From: Allorhodoferax sp032337135
Lineage (GTDB): Bacteria > Pseudomonadota > Gammaproteobacteria > Burkholderiales > Burkholderiaceae_C
Direction: 5' to 3'
Assembly (NCBI RefSeq): GCF_032337135.1
Contig: NZ_JAVXZZ010000003.1
Coordinates: 186,001 to 250,000, forward strand
Length of the DNA: 64,000 nt
Below the pieces are notes generated by a model. The model saw nothing but the letters and a program-made list of their open reading frames with translations, was not told the DNA's origin and did not search any database. Both the position numbers and the translations under genes were made by a program. This document shows, piece by piece, positions 34,072 to 43,276 of this stretch (position 1 is its first letter; every line of letters begins with the position of its first letter).

Positions 34072-34179
34072 TTTTGTTTTTGTGCGCAGGGCTAGAGTCC
34101 GCACTGCACTGCAGCATAGAATGCGAGAGTTGACGTGTACGTCAAGTAATTCCCATTTAAAACTACTGGAGTGGATGCC

Positions 34180-34929
34180 ATGAAAGCCCTGGTCGCCGTC
34201 AAGCGTGTGGTGGACTACAACGTGAAGGTTCGCGTCAAGTCGGACAACACCGGTGTGGATATTGCCAACGTCAAAATGAGCATGAACCCGTTTGACGAAA
34301 TCGCCGTGGAAGAGGCTGTGCGCCTGAAGGAAAAGGGCGTGGTTACCGAGGTGATCGCCGTGTCCTGCGGTGTGGCCCAGTGCCAGGAAACCCTGCGTAC
34401 CGCCATGGCCATCGGCGCCGACCGCGGCATCCTGGTCGAAACCGATGCTGAACTGCAACCCCTGGCCGTGGCCAAGCTGCTCAAGGCCCTGGTCGACAAG
34501 GAACAGCCCGGCCTGATCATCCTGGGCAAGCAAGCCATTGACGACGACTGCAACCAGACCGGCCAAATGCTCGCCGCCCTGGCCGACCTGCCCCAGGCCA
34601 CGTTCGCCAACAAGGTGGAAGTGGCTGACGGCAAGGCTTCTGTATCCCGCGAGGTTGACGGCGGTCTGCAGACTGTGTCCGTGACCCTGCCGGCCGTGGT
34701 GACCACCGACCTGCGCCTGAACGAGCCGCGCTACGTCACCCTGCCCAACATCATGAAGGCCAAGAAGAAGCCGCTGGATACCGTCAAGCCCGAAGACCTC
34801 GGCGTGGACGTGGCGCCCCGCATCAAGACCCTCAAGGTTTCCGAGCCGCCCAAGCGCAGCGCCGGTATCAAGGTGCCCGACGTGGCCACCCTGGTTGCCA
34901 AGCTCAAGACCGAAGCGAAAGTTATCTAA
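34180..34929 (+). CDS. etfB: Electron transfer flavoprotein beta subunit
   Basis: A 249-residue EtfB with the family opening MKALVAVKRVVDYNVKVRV, MNPFDEIAVEEAVRLKEKG, and ILGKQAIDDDCNQTGQMLA (the AMP-site region). With EtfA it accepts electrons from acyl-CoA dehydrogenases and passes them to ETF:ubiquinone oxidoreductase. ATG 34180 is preferred; GTG 34171 in the same frame lies on the ribosome-binding CTGGAG side. Codon use is strongly biased, consistent with high expression. Confidence 0.97.
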   Translation: MKALVAVKRVVDYNVKVRVKSDNTGVDIANVKMSMNPFDEIAVEEAVRLKEKGVVTEVIAVSCGVAQCQETLRTAMAIGADRGILVETDAELQPLAVAKLLKALVDKEQPGLIILGKQAIDDDCNQTGQMLAALADLPQATFANKVEVADGKASVSREVDGGLQTVSVTLPAVVTTDLRLNEPRYVTLPNIMKAKKKPLDTVKPEDLGVDVAPRIKTLKVSEPPKRSAGIKVPDVATLVAKLKTEAKVI

Positions 34930-34972
34930 CACCCCTGAGTCAAGCTGGCGCTTGCCTTCCCCTCCAGGGGAC

Positions 34973-35009
34973 GAACCCAGCAGCCCGGCCAAGCCGGTTC
35001 TGCGGGTTC
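34973..35009 (+). other. Stable intercistronic hairpin in etfB-etfA
   Basis: GAACCC.GCAG..CCGGC pairs with GCCGG..CTGC.GGGTTC around a short loop, forming a long interrupted stem. No T-run follows, so it is not an intrinsic terminator. It may be an RNA-stability or processing element between the two ETF genes, or a chance repeat. Confidence 0.5.
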
Positions 35010-35055
35010 CCGGAGCAAAAAGCCAACGCACTTCACACTGCAAAGGATTTACACC

Positions 35056-35988
35056 ATGACCGCTCTCGTTATTGCCGAACACGACAACGCTTCGATCAAG
35101 CCCGCAACCCTGAACACCGTGACCGCTGCCGCCCAGTGCGGTGGTGACGTGCACGTGCTGGTAGCCGGTGCCAACGCTGGCGCCGCCGCCGCTGCCGCTG
35201 CCCAGATCGCCGGTGTGGCCAAAGTCATCCACGCGGACGCTGCTTCCCTGGAGCAGGGCCTGGCCGAAAACGTGGCCGCCCAGGTGCTGGCCATTGCCGG
35301 CAACTACAGCCACATCCTGTTCCCAGCCACCGCTGCCGGTCGCAACGTCGCTCCCCGCGTGGCTGCCAAGCTGGACGTGGCCCAGGTGTCCGACATCACC
35401 AAGGTGGTGAGCGCCGACACCTTCGAGCGCCCCATCTACGCCGGCAACGCCATTGCCACCGTGCAATCGACTGACGCCACCAAGGTCATCACCGTGCGTG
35501 CCACCAACTTCGACGCCGCTGCCGCCACCGGTGGCAGCGCTGCCGTGGAAACCGCCGGTGCCGCTGCCGCCCACGCTGGCGTGGCCTATGTGGGCTCCGA
35601 ACTGGCCAAGAGCGATCGCCCCGAGCTGACCGCTGCCAAGATCATCGTCTCCGGTGGCCGTGCCCTGGGTTCGAGCGAGAAGTTCGATGAAGTCATGACC
35701 CCCCTGGCCGACAAGCTGGGTGCTGCCATCGGTGCCAGCCGTGCTGCCGTGGACGCGGGCTACGCTGCCAACGACCTGCAGGTGGGTCAGACCGGCAAGA
35801 TCGTCGCGCCCCAGCTGTACGTGGCTTGCGGTATCTCCGGTGCCATCCAGCACTTGGCTGGCATGAAGGACTCCAAGGTCATCGTGGCCATCAACAAGGA
35901 CCCCGAAGCCCCGATCTTCTCGGTGGCCGACTACGGTCTGGAAGCCGACCTGTTCGTGGCCGTGCCCGAACTCGTGAAGGCGCTGTAA
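35056..35988 (+). CDS. etfA: Electron transfer flavoprotein alpha subunit
   Basis: A 310-residue EtfA. The N-terminal Rossmann-like domain (TALVIAEHDNASIKPATLNTV) and the C-terminal FAD domain are complete: KIIVSGGRALGSSEKFDEV, then VGQTGKIVAPQLYVACGISGAIQHLAGM and INKDPEAPIFSVADYGLEAD. It partners EtfB 126 bp upstream. Strong codon bias is seen here too. A terminator follows 17 bp after the stop. Confidence 0.97.
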   Translation: MTALVIAEHDNASIKPATLNTVTAAAQCGGDVHVLVAGANAGAAAAAAAQIAGVAKVIHADAASLEQGLAENVAAQVLAIAGNYSHILFPATAAGRNVAPRVAAKLDVAQVSDITKVVSADTFERPIYAGNAIATVQSTDATKVITVRATNFDAAAATGGSAAVETAGAAAAHAGVAYVGSELAKSDRPELTAAKIIVSGGRALGSSEKFDEVMTPLADKLGAAIGASRAAVDAGYAANDLQVGQTGKIVAPQLYVACGISGAIQHLAGMKDSKVIVAINKDPEAPIFSVADYGLEADLFVAVPELVKAL

Positions 35989-36005
35989 GCCGCTGCTTGC
36001 ACTAC

Positions 36006-36033
36006 AGGGCATCGCGAGCGGTGCCCTTTTTTT
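36006..36033 (+). terminator. Rho-independent terminator after etfA
   Basis: AGGGCA/TGCCCT outer stem with further pairing inside (CGC..GCG), followed by seven T. It separates etfA from the acyl-CoA dehydrogenase gene, whose start is 41 bp away. Confidence 0.85.
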
Positions 36034-36073
36034 GTCACTTTTTTCCCTTTTTGCCCCCGATTCGGAGACTTCC

Positions 36074-37864
36074 ATGAGCTACGTCGCCCCCGTCAAGGAC
36101 ATGCTGTTCAACATCCAGCATCTGGCCAACATCGACCAGATCGCCCAGATTCCCGGCTTCGAAGACGCCGGTTTCGAGACCGCGCAGGCCGTGCTGGAAG
36201 AGGCGGCCAAGCTGTCGCAGGACGTGATCGCGCCCCTGAACTGGGAAGGCGACAAGAACCCCAGCAGCTGGAAGGACGGCGTGGTCACAGCCACCCCCGG
36301 TTTCAAGGAAGCCTTCAAGGCCTTCACTGAAGGCGGCTGGCAAGGCCTGCAGCACCCCACCGACTTCGGTGGCCAGGGCCTGCCCAAGACCATCGGCGCC
36401 GCCTGCGGTGAGATGACCAACAGCGCCAACCTGAGCTTTGCGCTGTGCCCGCTGCTGTCCGACGGCGCCATCGAAGCCCTGCTGACGGCCGGCTCCGACG
36501 AGCTCAAGGCCATCTACCTGGAAAACCTGATTTCCGGCAAGTGGACCGGCACCATGAACCTGACCGAACCCCAGGCCGGGTCGGACCTGGCCCTGGTGCG
36601 TTCGCGCGCTGAGCCCCAGCCCGACGGCACCTACAAGGTGTTCGGCACCAAGATCTTCATCACCTGGGGTGAGCACGACATGGCCGAGAACATCGTCCAC
36701 CTGGTGCTGGCCCGCGTGCAGGGCGCGCCTGAAGGCGTGAAGGGCATCAGCCTGTTCGTGGTGCCGAAGTTCATGGTGAACAAGGACGGCTCCCTGGGTG
36801 CGCGCAACGACGTGCACTGCGTCTCCATCGAACACAAGATGGGCATCAAGGCCAGCCCCACGGCCGTGCTGCAGTATGGTGACCACGGCGGCGCCATCGG
36901 CTATCTGGTGGGCGAGGAAAACCGTGGTCTCGAATACATGTTCATCATGATGAACGCGGCCCGCTACGGTGTGGGCGTGCAGGGTATCGCGATTGCCGAG
37001 CGTGCCTACCAGAAGGCCGTGACCTTCTCGCGCGAGCGCGTGCAGAGCCGCCCGGTGGATGGATCGCTGCCGCACAGCGCCGCCATCATCCACCACCCGG
37101 ACGTGCGCCGCATGCTGATGACCATGCGTGCCTACATCGAGGGTTGCCGTGCCTTGGCCAGCGTGGCCGCCAGTGCCTACGATGCCGCCCATCACCACCC
37201 AGACGCCCAGGTGCGCAAGGACAACGCCACCTTCTACGAATTCATGGTGCCGCTGGTCAAGGGCTACAGCACCGAGATGAGCCTGGAAGTTACCAGCCTG
37301 GGCGTGCAGGTGCACGGCGGCATGGGCTTCATCGAGGAAACCGGCGCAGCCCAGTACTACCGCGATGCCAAGATCCTGACCATCTACGAAGGCACCACCG
37401 CCATCCAAGCCAACGACCTCGTCGGCCGCAAGACCGCGCGTGACGGCGGTGCCACCGCCAAGGCCCTGGCGGCCCAGGTGCAAGGCACCGAAGAGGCCCT
37501 GCGCGCCAACGGTAGCGCCGACGCCGTGGCCGTCGCCAAGCGCCTGCAAGCCGCCCGCGAAGCCTTCCTGGCTGTGGTGGACTTCGTCGCCGGCAACACC
37601 AAGGCCAGCCCCAACGCCGTGTTCGCCGGCAGCGTGCCCTACCTGATGCTGGCGGGCAACCTGATGGCCGGTTGGCAGATGGCCCGCGCCCTGCTGGTGG
37701 CCCAGGAGCAGATTGCTGCCGGCAACGATGTGGCCTTCATGCAAGCCAAGATCACCACGGCACGTTTCTATGCCGACCACATCCTGGTCAAGGCCTCTGG
37801 ACTGCGCGACAGCATCGTCGAAGGTGCTGCCAGCGTGACAGCCCTGCCGCTGGACCTGTTCTAA
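36074..37864 (+). CDS. Acyl-CoA dehydrogenase with C-terminal extension
   Basis: A 596-residue flavoenzyme of the long FadE/DmdC-like subgroup. Features are GMTNSANLSFALCPLLSDGAIEALLTAGS-type N-domain, TMNLTEPQAGSDLALVRSRAEP (FAD/substrate loop), EHKMGIKASPTAVLQYGD, and the catalytic Glu in ILTIYEGTTAIQANDLVGRK. The last 130 residues form the extra acyl-dehydrogenase C-terminal helical domain of this subgroup. It oxidises an acyl-CoA and hands electrons to the ETF encoded upstream. ATG 36074 is the start. A terminator follows closely. Confidence 0.94.
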   Translation: MSYVAPVKDMLFNIQHLANIDQIAQIPGFEDAGFETAQAVLEEAAKLSQDVIAPLNWEGDKNPSSWKDGVVTATPGFKEAFKAFTEGGWQGLQHPTDFGGQGLPKTIGAACGEMTNSANLSFALCPLLSDGAIEALLTAGSDELKAIYLENLISGKWTGTMNLTEPQAGSDLALVRSRAEPQPDGTYKVFGTKIFITWGEHDMAENIVHLVLARVQGAPEGVKGISLFVVPKFMVNKDGSLGARNDVHCVSIEHKMGIKASPTAVLQYGDHGGAIGYLVGEENRGLEYMFIMMNAARYGVGVQGIAIAERAYQKAVTFSRERVQSRPVDGSLPHSAAIIHHPDVRRMLMTMRAYIEGCRALASVAASAYDAAHHHPDAQVRKDNATFYEFMVPLVKGYSTEMSLEVTSLGVQVHGGMGFIEETGAAQYYRDAKILTIYEGTTAIQANDLVGRKTARDGGATAKALAAQVQGTEEALRANGSADAVAVAKRLQAAREAFLAVVDFVAGNTKASPNAVFAGSVPYLMLAGNLMAGWQMARALLVAQEQIAAGNDVAFMQAKITTARFYADHILVKASGLRDSIVEGAASVTALPLDLF

Positions 37865-37870
37865 AGTGCC

Positions 37871-37894
37871 AAGCGACCTTCGGGTCGCTTTTTT
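37871..37894 (+). terminator. Rho-independent terminator after the acyl-CoA dehydrogenase
   Basis: Perfect 8-bp stem AAGCGACC/GGTCGCTT with a TTCG tetraloop and a T-run, starting 6 bp after the stop codon. Confidence 0.95.
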
Positions 37895-38004
37895 AATTCT
37901 TCCCAAAACCATCCGTGGCGTTGTTGCTTCGTCTGGCCGTACCCCGGTACTGTCTGCGACTTCGCGCCTAGCCACAGATTGTTTTGGAAAGAATTGCCCC
38001 TGCC

Positions 38005-38057
38005 GTCGCTACAAAATCAAGAGCTGCCTACGCAGCATCTGCATGGGCTAGGGCCAG
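38005..38057 (-). repeat. Dispersed repeat copy R5 (reverse orientation)
   Basis: GTCGCTACAAAATCAAGAGCTG..CTACGCAGCATCTGCATGGGCTAGGGCCA, closely matching the reversed consensus. It lies in the promoter region of the nitronate monooxygenase gene. The rest of 37895-38092 shows nothing else notable. Confidence 0.75.
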
Positions 38058-38092
38058 ATTTGCTTATCAATTCGACATCAGGAGACAAAACC

Positions 38093-39049
38093 ATGTCCAA
38101 GCTGCCCGCACCGCTGAACGCGCTGCCGTTTCCCGTCATCGGCTCGCCGCTGTTCATCGTCAGCAATCCGAAGCTCGTGATTGCCCAGTGCATCGCCGGT
38201 GTCGTGGGCTCCATGCCTGCGCTCAATGCCCGCCCGGCCGAAGTGCTGGAGGAGTGGCTGAAGGAAATCACCGAGACACTGGCCGCCTACAACGCGGCCC
38301 ACCCGGATGCACCAGCGGCCCCGTTTGCCATCAACCAGATCGTGCACAAGAGCAATGACAGGCTTGAGCATGACATGGCGCTGTGCGTGAAGTACAAGGT
38401 GCCCATCATCATCACTTCGCTGGGCGCGCGCGAGGACATCAACGCAGCGGCGCACTCCTACGGAGGTGTGGTGCTGCACGATGTCATCAACAACAAGTTC
38501 GCCAGGAAGGCCATCGAGAAGGGCGCTGACGGCCTGATTGCCGTGACCACGGGGGCGGGCGGCCACGCCGGGGTAAAGCACCCGTTTGCCTTGGTGCAGG
38601 AAATCCGCCAGTGGTTCGACGGCCCGCTGGCCCTGTCGGGCTCCATTGCCACGGGAGACGCCATCCTGGCTGCGCAGGCCTGCGGCGCCGACTTCGCCTA
38701 CATCGGCTCGCCATTCATCGCTACCGAAGAAGCGCGCGCGTCGGAGGCCTACAAGCAGGCCATTGTCGACTGCAACAGCGACGACATCGTCTACAGCAAC
38801 CTGTTCACGGGCGTGCACGGCAACTACCTGGCGCCGAGCATCCGTGCCGCCGGCCTGGACCCGGAGAACCTGCCCGAGAGCGACCCGAGCAAGATGAATT
38901 TCGGCGGCGGTGCGACCAAGGCCTGGAAGGACATCTGGGGCTGCGGACAGGGCATCGGCGCTGTGGCCAAGGTGCAGCCGGCGGGAGACTACATCGCCCA
39001 GCTCAAGCGCGAGTACGCGGCTGCGCGGGCCCGGTTGTTGAGGGCTTGA
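38093..39049 (+). CDS. Nitronate monooxygenase family protein
   Basis: A 318-residue FMN-dependent TIM-barrel protein (2-nitropropane dioxygenase-like). It shows the N-terminal FPVIGSPLFIVSNPKLVIAQC, the FMN-binding TTGAGGHAGVKHPFALVQEIR with the catalytic His, and the phosphate loop ALSGSIATGDAILAAQACGADFAYIGSPF. It oxidises alkyl nitronates, or related substrates, with flavin. ATG 38093 has AGGAG seven bases before. Its place after etf and acyl-CoA dehydrogenase is common in this bacterial group, though a terminator and a repeat separate the units. Confidence 0.92.
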   Translation: MSKLPAPLNALPFPVIGSPLFIVSNPKLVIAQCIAGVVGSMPALNARPAEVLEEWLKEITETLAAYNAAHPDAPAAPFAINQIVHKSNDRLEHDMALCVKYKVPIIITSLGAREDINAAAHSYGGVVLHDVINNKFARKAIEKGADGLIAVTTGAGGHAGVKHPFALVQEIRQWFDGPLALSGSIATGDAILAAQACGADFAYIGSPFIATEEARASEAYKQAIVDCNSDDIVYSNLFTGVHGNYLAPSIRAAGLDPENLPESDPSKMNFGGGATKAWKDIWGCGQGIGAVAKVQPAGDYIAQLKREYAAARARLLRA

Positions 39050-39091
39050 GCTGCCCCCACGCGCCGAAGGCGTGCGGCGGGTCCGCCGTCT

Positions 39092-39775
39092 TCAGGCCAC
39101 CGTATCCATGCTGGACGCGTCTGCGCTTTCATTGGATCGCGCAGGCTTGGGTGCTTCGGCGGGCATGACGGACTTGAGCTGGTAGTCCACCTGGGCCCGC
39201 TGCTCTTCCCAGTATTCGGATACGCGTGTTTCCACGGTACCGGGTGGTAGGTGTACCCAGCAGTCCAACTCGCCATGATCGCCTGTGATCTGTGCATGGG
39301 CCGACTGCGCGATGCGCAGCATGGCGGTGTTTTCGCGCAGGACGAAGATGTACAGGCTCTCGATCCCGGTGTTGCGTGCATTCAAGGCACAGCGGGTGTA
39401 GAGCGCACGCCCCATTCCTTTGGAACGGGCCGCCAGTTCCACGGAGACCCCGAATTCGGCCTGCTTGGCCTGGGTCAGGGTATCGGGTTCCAGCATGGCC
39501 AGGTGGGCCATGGCCATTAAGCGCAGGTCCGGGCTGAACACACCAAAGAAACGATCACGCTCGAAGTCCAAGGTGTCGACGTAGCGGGCAATCTGCGTGT
39601 CGGAGGCGGCATAGCCAAAGCGCAGGTAGCGGTCCGAGGCGTCCAGGGTCAGCAAGTGCGCCAGCACCGCGTCGCGGTGGCCGGCGTGCAGGCTGCGAAT
39701 GGGGACCGGACTGGCACCGACCAGGGTGGCCCCTGCCTGTGCCGAGGCCCAAACCCATTGAAGAGGATTCATCAT
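39092..39775 (-). CDS. GNAT-family acetyltransferase
   Basis: A 227-residue protein with a GNAT core. The N-terminal IRSLHAGHRDAVLAHLLTLDASDRYLRFG resembles Pat-like acetyltransferases. The acetyl-CoA loop is VELAARSKGMGRALYTRC (R-x-x-G-x-G/A pattern), then GIESLYIFVLRENTAMLRIA. The substrate is unknown; a charged C-terminal tail of about 40 residues follows the core. It is convergent with the nitronate monooxygenase gene. Confidence 0.82.
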   Translation of the reverse strand: MMNPLQWVWASAQAGATLVGASPVPIRSLHAGHRDAVLAHLLTLDASDRYLRFGYAASDTQIARYVDTLDFERDRFFGVFSPDLRLMAMAHLAMLEPDTLTQAKQAEFGVSVELAARSKGMGRALYTRCALNARNTGIESLYIFVLRENTAMLRIAQSAHAQITGDHGELDCWVHLPPGTVETRVSEYWEEQRAQVDYQLKSVMPAEAPKPARSNESADASSMDTVA

Positions 39776-39924
39776 GGGCGTAATCTAAGGGTTAACCCTA
39801 GGTTTTCGACCTGTTGGGTGCCTGGTTTTTTAGGGTGGCATGTCCAAATTCCGCTGGAATGCAACGGAATGCGGCCCTATTCGCCCCAAAACAGGGCGTT
39901 GGTCAACAACTGCGGGGAAGGCGG

Positions 39925-40161
39925 TCAGCGTCCCGGCGGCGAGCGGTGCAGGCGTGGGCCGCTGAGGTTATCGATGGCGTCGAGCGTGCAGCGGTCGATA
40001 TCGGGGTGTTTGGCGATCATGTTGGCGCTGGCCATCAGCAGGCGCAGTGCCTTCACATCCTTCACGCTCGGGGCCACCTTGATCTGCGCGATGGCGGCGG
40101 CGGAGTTGCCGCTCTTGATGATGGTAAGCACCTTGGGTGCCCAGTCGCTCGGTCGTGCCAT
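39925..40161 (-). CDS. Small conserved-looking protein of unknown function
   Basis: A 78-residue helical protein that starts MARPSDWAPKVLTIIKSGNSAAAIAQIKVAP and ends in a basic tail. Amphipathic helix periodicity and sensible codon use suggest a real gene. No signal peptide, membrane segment or known motif is seen. The 39776-39924 gap before it shows nothing else. Confidence 0.6.
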   Translation of the reverse strand: MARPSDWAPKVLTIIKSGNSAAAIAQIKVAPSVKDVKALRLLMASANMIAKHPDIDRCTLDAIDNLSGPRLHRSPPGR

Positions 40162-40322
40162 GGAAGGTCTTTGCGGGTGGGGAAGGTGGCCATTCTCTCA
40201 CGCGGTCTGGGGCTTGCAGGGGGCTGACGGCTGCACTGTCCATCGGGTTAGCCGCAATGGCAGCCCGTGCCGCCGGGCCGCATGATTGGGCGCGGGTGCC
40301 ATCTGCGCACCGGGAGACCGAC

Positions 40323-42260
40323 ATGCATACCCAGTTCAACAGCACCGCAGGTCAGGGCCTGCAACGCAACAAGGTGGTCACTTTCGACGAGGCCGTGCGC
40401 CTGATCCACGACGGCGACACGGTCGCCACCGGGGGCTTTGTAGGCATCGGCTTTGCCGAAGGCGTGGCCGTGGCGCTGGAAAAGGCCTTTCTGGCACGCG
40501 AGGCCGAGACCGGTGTCGGTTCGCCGCGCAACCTGACCCTCGTCTACGCCGCCGGGCAGGGCGACGGCAAGACCCGCGGCCTGAACCACCTGGGCCATGC
40601 AGGCATGGTCAAGCGCGTGGTGGGCGGGCATTGGGGCCTCGTACCCGCCTTGCAGAAGCTCGCGGTGGAAAATCAAATTGAGGCCTACAACCTGCCGCAG
40701 GGTGTCATCGCCCACCTGTTCCGCGACATTGCCGCGGGCAAGCCCGGCACGCTCACCCACGTGGGGCTGGACACCTTTGTCGACCCGGTGCACGGCGGCG
40801 GCAAGGTCAACGCCAGGACCACCGAAGACCTGGTGCGCCGCATCGAGATCGATGGCAAGCCGTATCTCTTCTACAAGGCGTTCCCGATTTCGGTGGGCAT
40901 CATCCGCGCCACCACGGCCGACCCGGATGGCAACCTCAGCATGGAGCGCGAGGCGCTCACGCTCGAAGCCCTGGCCATTGCCATGGCGGCCAAGAACTCG
41001 GGCGGCATCGTCATCGCGCAGGTGGAGCGCATCGCCGAGCGTGGCACTCTGCACCCGCGTGCCGTCAAGGTGCCGGGCGTGCTGGTGGATGCGGTGGTGG
41101 TGGCGCACGACCCGGCCCACCACATGCAGACCTTTGCCGAGCCCTACAACCCGGCCTACAGCGGCGAAATCCGCGTGCCCATGGAGTCCATCGCCGCCAT
41201 GCCGTTGTGCGAACGCAAGGTGATTGCCCGCCGTGCCGCGCTGGAGCTGCGCCCCAACAGCGTGGTGAACCTCGGCATCGGCATGCCCGAAGGCGTAGCT
41301 GCCGTGGCCGCGGAAGAGAAGATCATCGACCTGGTGACGCTGACGGCCGAGCCCGGGGTGATCGGCGGCATACCGGCCAGCGGCATGAGCTTCGGCGCGG
41401 CGGTGAACACCCAGGCCGTCATCGACCAGCCCAACCAGTTCGACTTCTACGACGGCGGCGGCCTGGACCTGGCGGTGCTGGGGCTGGCGCAAGCCGACGC
41501 GCATGGCAATCTCAACGTGAGCAATTTCGGCACCCGCCTGGCCGGGGCCGGCGGCTTCATCAACATCAGCCAGAACGCCAAGACCCTGGTGTTCGTGGGC
41601 ACGTTCACGGCGGGAGACACCACGTTTGCCTTTGCCGACGGGCGCTTGCAGATCGTGCGTGAGGGCCACACGCGCAAGTTCGTGCAGGCCGTGGAGCATC
41701 GCACCTTCAGCGGGCGCGAAGCGCTGCGCCGTGGCCAGCGCGTGCTCTACGTGACCGAGCGCTGCGTGTTTCGGCTGGTGGCGCAGGGGGAAGAAGGCGC
41801 GCTGGAGTTGATTGAACTGGCGCCGGGCGTGGATCTGGAGCGCGATGTGCTGGCGCACATGGAATATCGCCCCCTGGTCAGCCCACAGCTGCGCAGCATG
41901 GACGCAGCCCTGTTCGCTGAAGAACCGCTGAACCTGCGCGAACGCCTGCTGGCCACCCCGCTGGCCGAGCGCTTTGAGCTGGACCGGGACCACCGCATGC
42001 TGTTCATCAACTTCGAAGGCCTGGCGGTGGACGAGGAGGGTGACATCGCCACCATCGAGCAGCATGTGCAGCAACTGCTGCAGGGCGTGGAGGGGCGCGT
42101 GGCCGTGGTCGTGAATTACGACAACTGCAGCATCCTGCCCACCCTGATCGACGCCTACTCGGCCATGGTCAAACGCCTGAGCGACCAGTACTACAGCCGC
42201 GTCACGCGCTACGGCACGGGGGGCTTCCTGAAGGCCAAGCTGGAGGCACAGCGGGGGTAG
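40323..42260 (+). CDS. Family I CoA-transferase (acetate/propionate CoA-transferase type) with extra C-terminal domain
   Basis: A 645-residue single-chain CoA-transferase with both halves fused. The alpha half starts KVVTFDEAVRLIHDGDTVATGGFVGIGFAEG and the beta half contains ERKVIARRAALELRPNSVVNLGIGMPEGVA and LVTLTAEPGVIGGIPASGMSFG, near the catalytic Glu region. Single-chain YdiF/Pct-type enzymes are about 520-530 residues. Here roughly 110 further residues follow (FELDRDHRMLFINFEGLAVDEE ... YSRVTRYGTGGFLKAKLEAQ), forming an additional alpha/beta, STAS-like-looking domain. It probably exchanges CoA between a short acyl-CoA and acetate. ATG 40323 is the start. Confidence 0.88.
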   Translation: MHTQFNSTAGQGLQRNKVVTFDEAVRLIHDGDTVATGGFVGIGFAEGVAVALEKAFLAREAETGVGSPRNLTLVYAAGQGDGKTRGLNHLGHAGMVKRVVGGHWGLVPALQKLAVENQIEAYNLPQGVIAHLFRDIAAGKPGTLTHVGLDTFVDPVHGGGKVNARTTEDLVRRIEIDGKPYLFYKAFPISVGIIRATTADPDGNLSMEREALTLEALAIAMAAKNSGGIVIAQVERIAERGTLHPRAVKVPGVLVDAVVVAHDPAHHMQTFAEPYNPAYSGEIRVPMESIAAMPLCERKVIARRAALELRPNSVVNLGIGMPEGVAAVAAEEKIIDLVTLTAEPGVIGGIPASGMSFGAAVNTQAVIDQPNQFDFYDGGGLDLAVLGLAQADAHGNLNVSNFGTRLAGAGGFINISQNAKTLVFVGTFTAGDTTFAFADGRLQIVREGHTRKFVQAVEHRTFSGREALRRGQRVLYVTERCVFRLVAQGEEGALELIELAPGVDLERDVLAHMEYRPLVSPQLRSMDAALFAEEPLNLRERLLATPLAERFELDRDHRMLFINFEGLAVDEEGDIATIEQHVQQLLQGVEGRVAVVVNYDNCSILPTLIDAYSAMVKRLSDQYYSRVTRYGTGGFLKAKLEAQRG

Positions 42261-42280
42261 TAGCCCCCTTTTCCTATGAA

Positions 42281-42336
42281 TATGGCCTCTGGCCCTCGCA
42301 GATAATGCGCAGGCAGCTACCGATTTTGTAGCGACT
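42281..42336 (+). repeat. Dispersed repeat copy R6
   Basis: Between convergent genes: TATGGCCTCTGGCCCTCGC, then AATGCGCAGGCAGCTACCGATTTTGTAGCGACT, a good match to the consensus. Its GGCCTCTGGCC portion is palindromic. Confidence 0.75.
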
Positions 42337-42350
42337 CAAGGGTCGGTTTG

Positions 42351-43127
42351 CTACCGTACCTGCGCCAGCGCCTGCCCCAGGGTATGCGCGCCGGGGGCGG
42401 CTTGCTCCAGGCCCCAGCCCACGCCGCTGACCAGTGCGGCGGTCAGGGCAAACGGAAGGAGGGTGCGCTTGATGGCGGTCTGCAGCCAGTGGTCGGGCTC
42501 CAGCCCGCGCAGCTTGCGGTACAGCCCGGCGGCAAACAGGCCGTCCACGGCTACTTCGGCCAGCAGGGCCGGGGCGGTGTACACCATGTAGAGCGACGAA
42601 AACACCAGAGCCACCGCCAAGGCCAGCACCAGCAGTGGGATGGCCAGTTCGTCGGCGTCGGCCACCGAGCCCACGGCGTCACCGACCACGTCGCCGATGC
42701 CGCTGCCGGAGTCCGTAACGGCCGGGGCAGGTGCATCGAAGCTGGCGCTGGCACCACCACCGGCAAAGTCGCCGCCACCGCCGCTGTGGATTCCAACGGC
42801 GTCCACGCTGGATAGGTCGGCGCTGCCGCCCGAAGGCCAGTTGCCCCCGGACAAGTCGGGCAGGTCCAGGTAGTCGTCCACCTTGGTGCGCAGCCACAGC
42901 CACAGCAGCGCCAGAAATGCGAGGTAGGCCACGCCAAAGGCCGCCAGGTAGCGCACCCACATGGTGAGCAGGCCCGCGTGCAGCAGCACGAAGGAGGCCA
43001 CAAAGCCCGCCGCACCGGTGATGCCCACCAGCAGGCTCATCTGCAGGCGCGGAAAGCTGTGGCGCTCCAGTTGTTGTCGCATCCGGGCGACTTCGCGGTC
43101 ACGGTAGAAGAACGGCAGTTTGCGCAT
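42351..43127 (-). CDS. Membrane protein of unknown function with Gly/Ser-rich loop
   Basis: A 258-residue protein. After a cationic helix (RDREVARMRQQLERHSFPR) come two transmembrane helices, then a loop of about 75 residues rich in Gly, Ser and Asp (SGGNWPSGGSADL, GGGGDFAGGGASASF), then two or three more helices. The C-terminal segment VDGLFAAGLYRKLRG lies between the last helices. No family recognised. ATG 43127 is chosen; upstream in-frame sequence to 43208 is not gene-like. It is divergent from the GlpD-like gene. Confidence 0.75.
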   Translation of the reverse strand: MRKLPFFYRDREVARMRQQLERHSFPRLQMSLLVGITGAAGFVASFVLLHAGLLTMWVRYLAAFGVAYLAFLALLWLWLRTKVDDYLDLPDLSGGNWPSGGSADLSSVDAVGIHSGGGGDFAGGGASASFDAPAPAVTDSGSGIGDVVGDAVGSVADADELAIPLLVLALAVALVFSSLYMVYTAPALLAEVAVDGLFAAGLYRKLRGLEPDHWLQTAIKRTLLPFALTAALVSGVGWGLEQAAPGAHTLGQALAQVR

Positions 43128-43276
43128 GCGGGGAAATTTTCGAACCAGGCACCATCCTACCGCCTTGTACGCGCCCGGCGTCGCACCGGCGCGAGGGGTG
43201 CTTCGCACCGCGCTTGGGGTTATGCTGTGCCCGCCCGTCCCGGGGTGTGAACTTATTTCGGAAGGTGTGCGAAACC

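Noticed and set aside
33907..36075. 722-residue minus-strand frame opposite etfBA
   Set aside because: Shadow of the strongly codon-biased etf genes; the composition is His/Gly/Gln-rich and there is no ribosome binding site.
36035..37975. 646-residue minus-strand frame opposite the acyl-CoA dehydrogenase
   Set aside because: Same reason: a GC-driven shadow with no recognisable domain.
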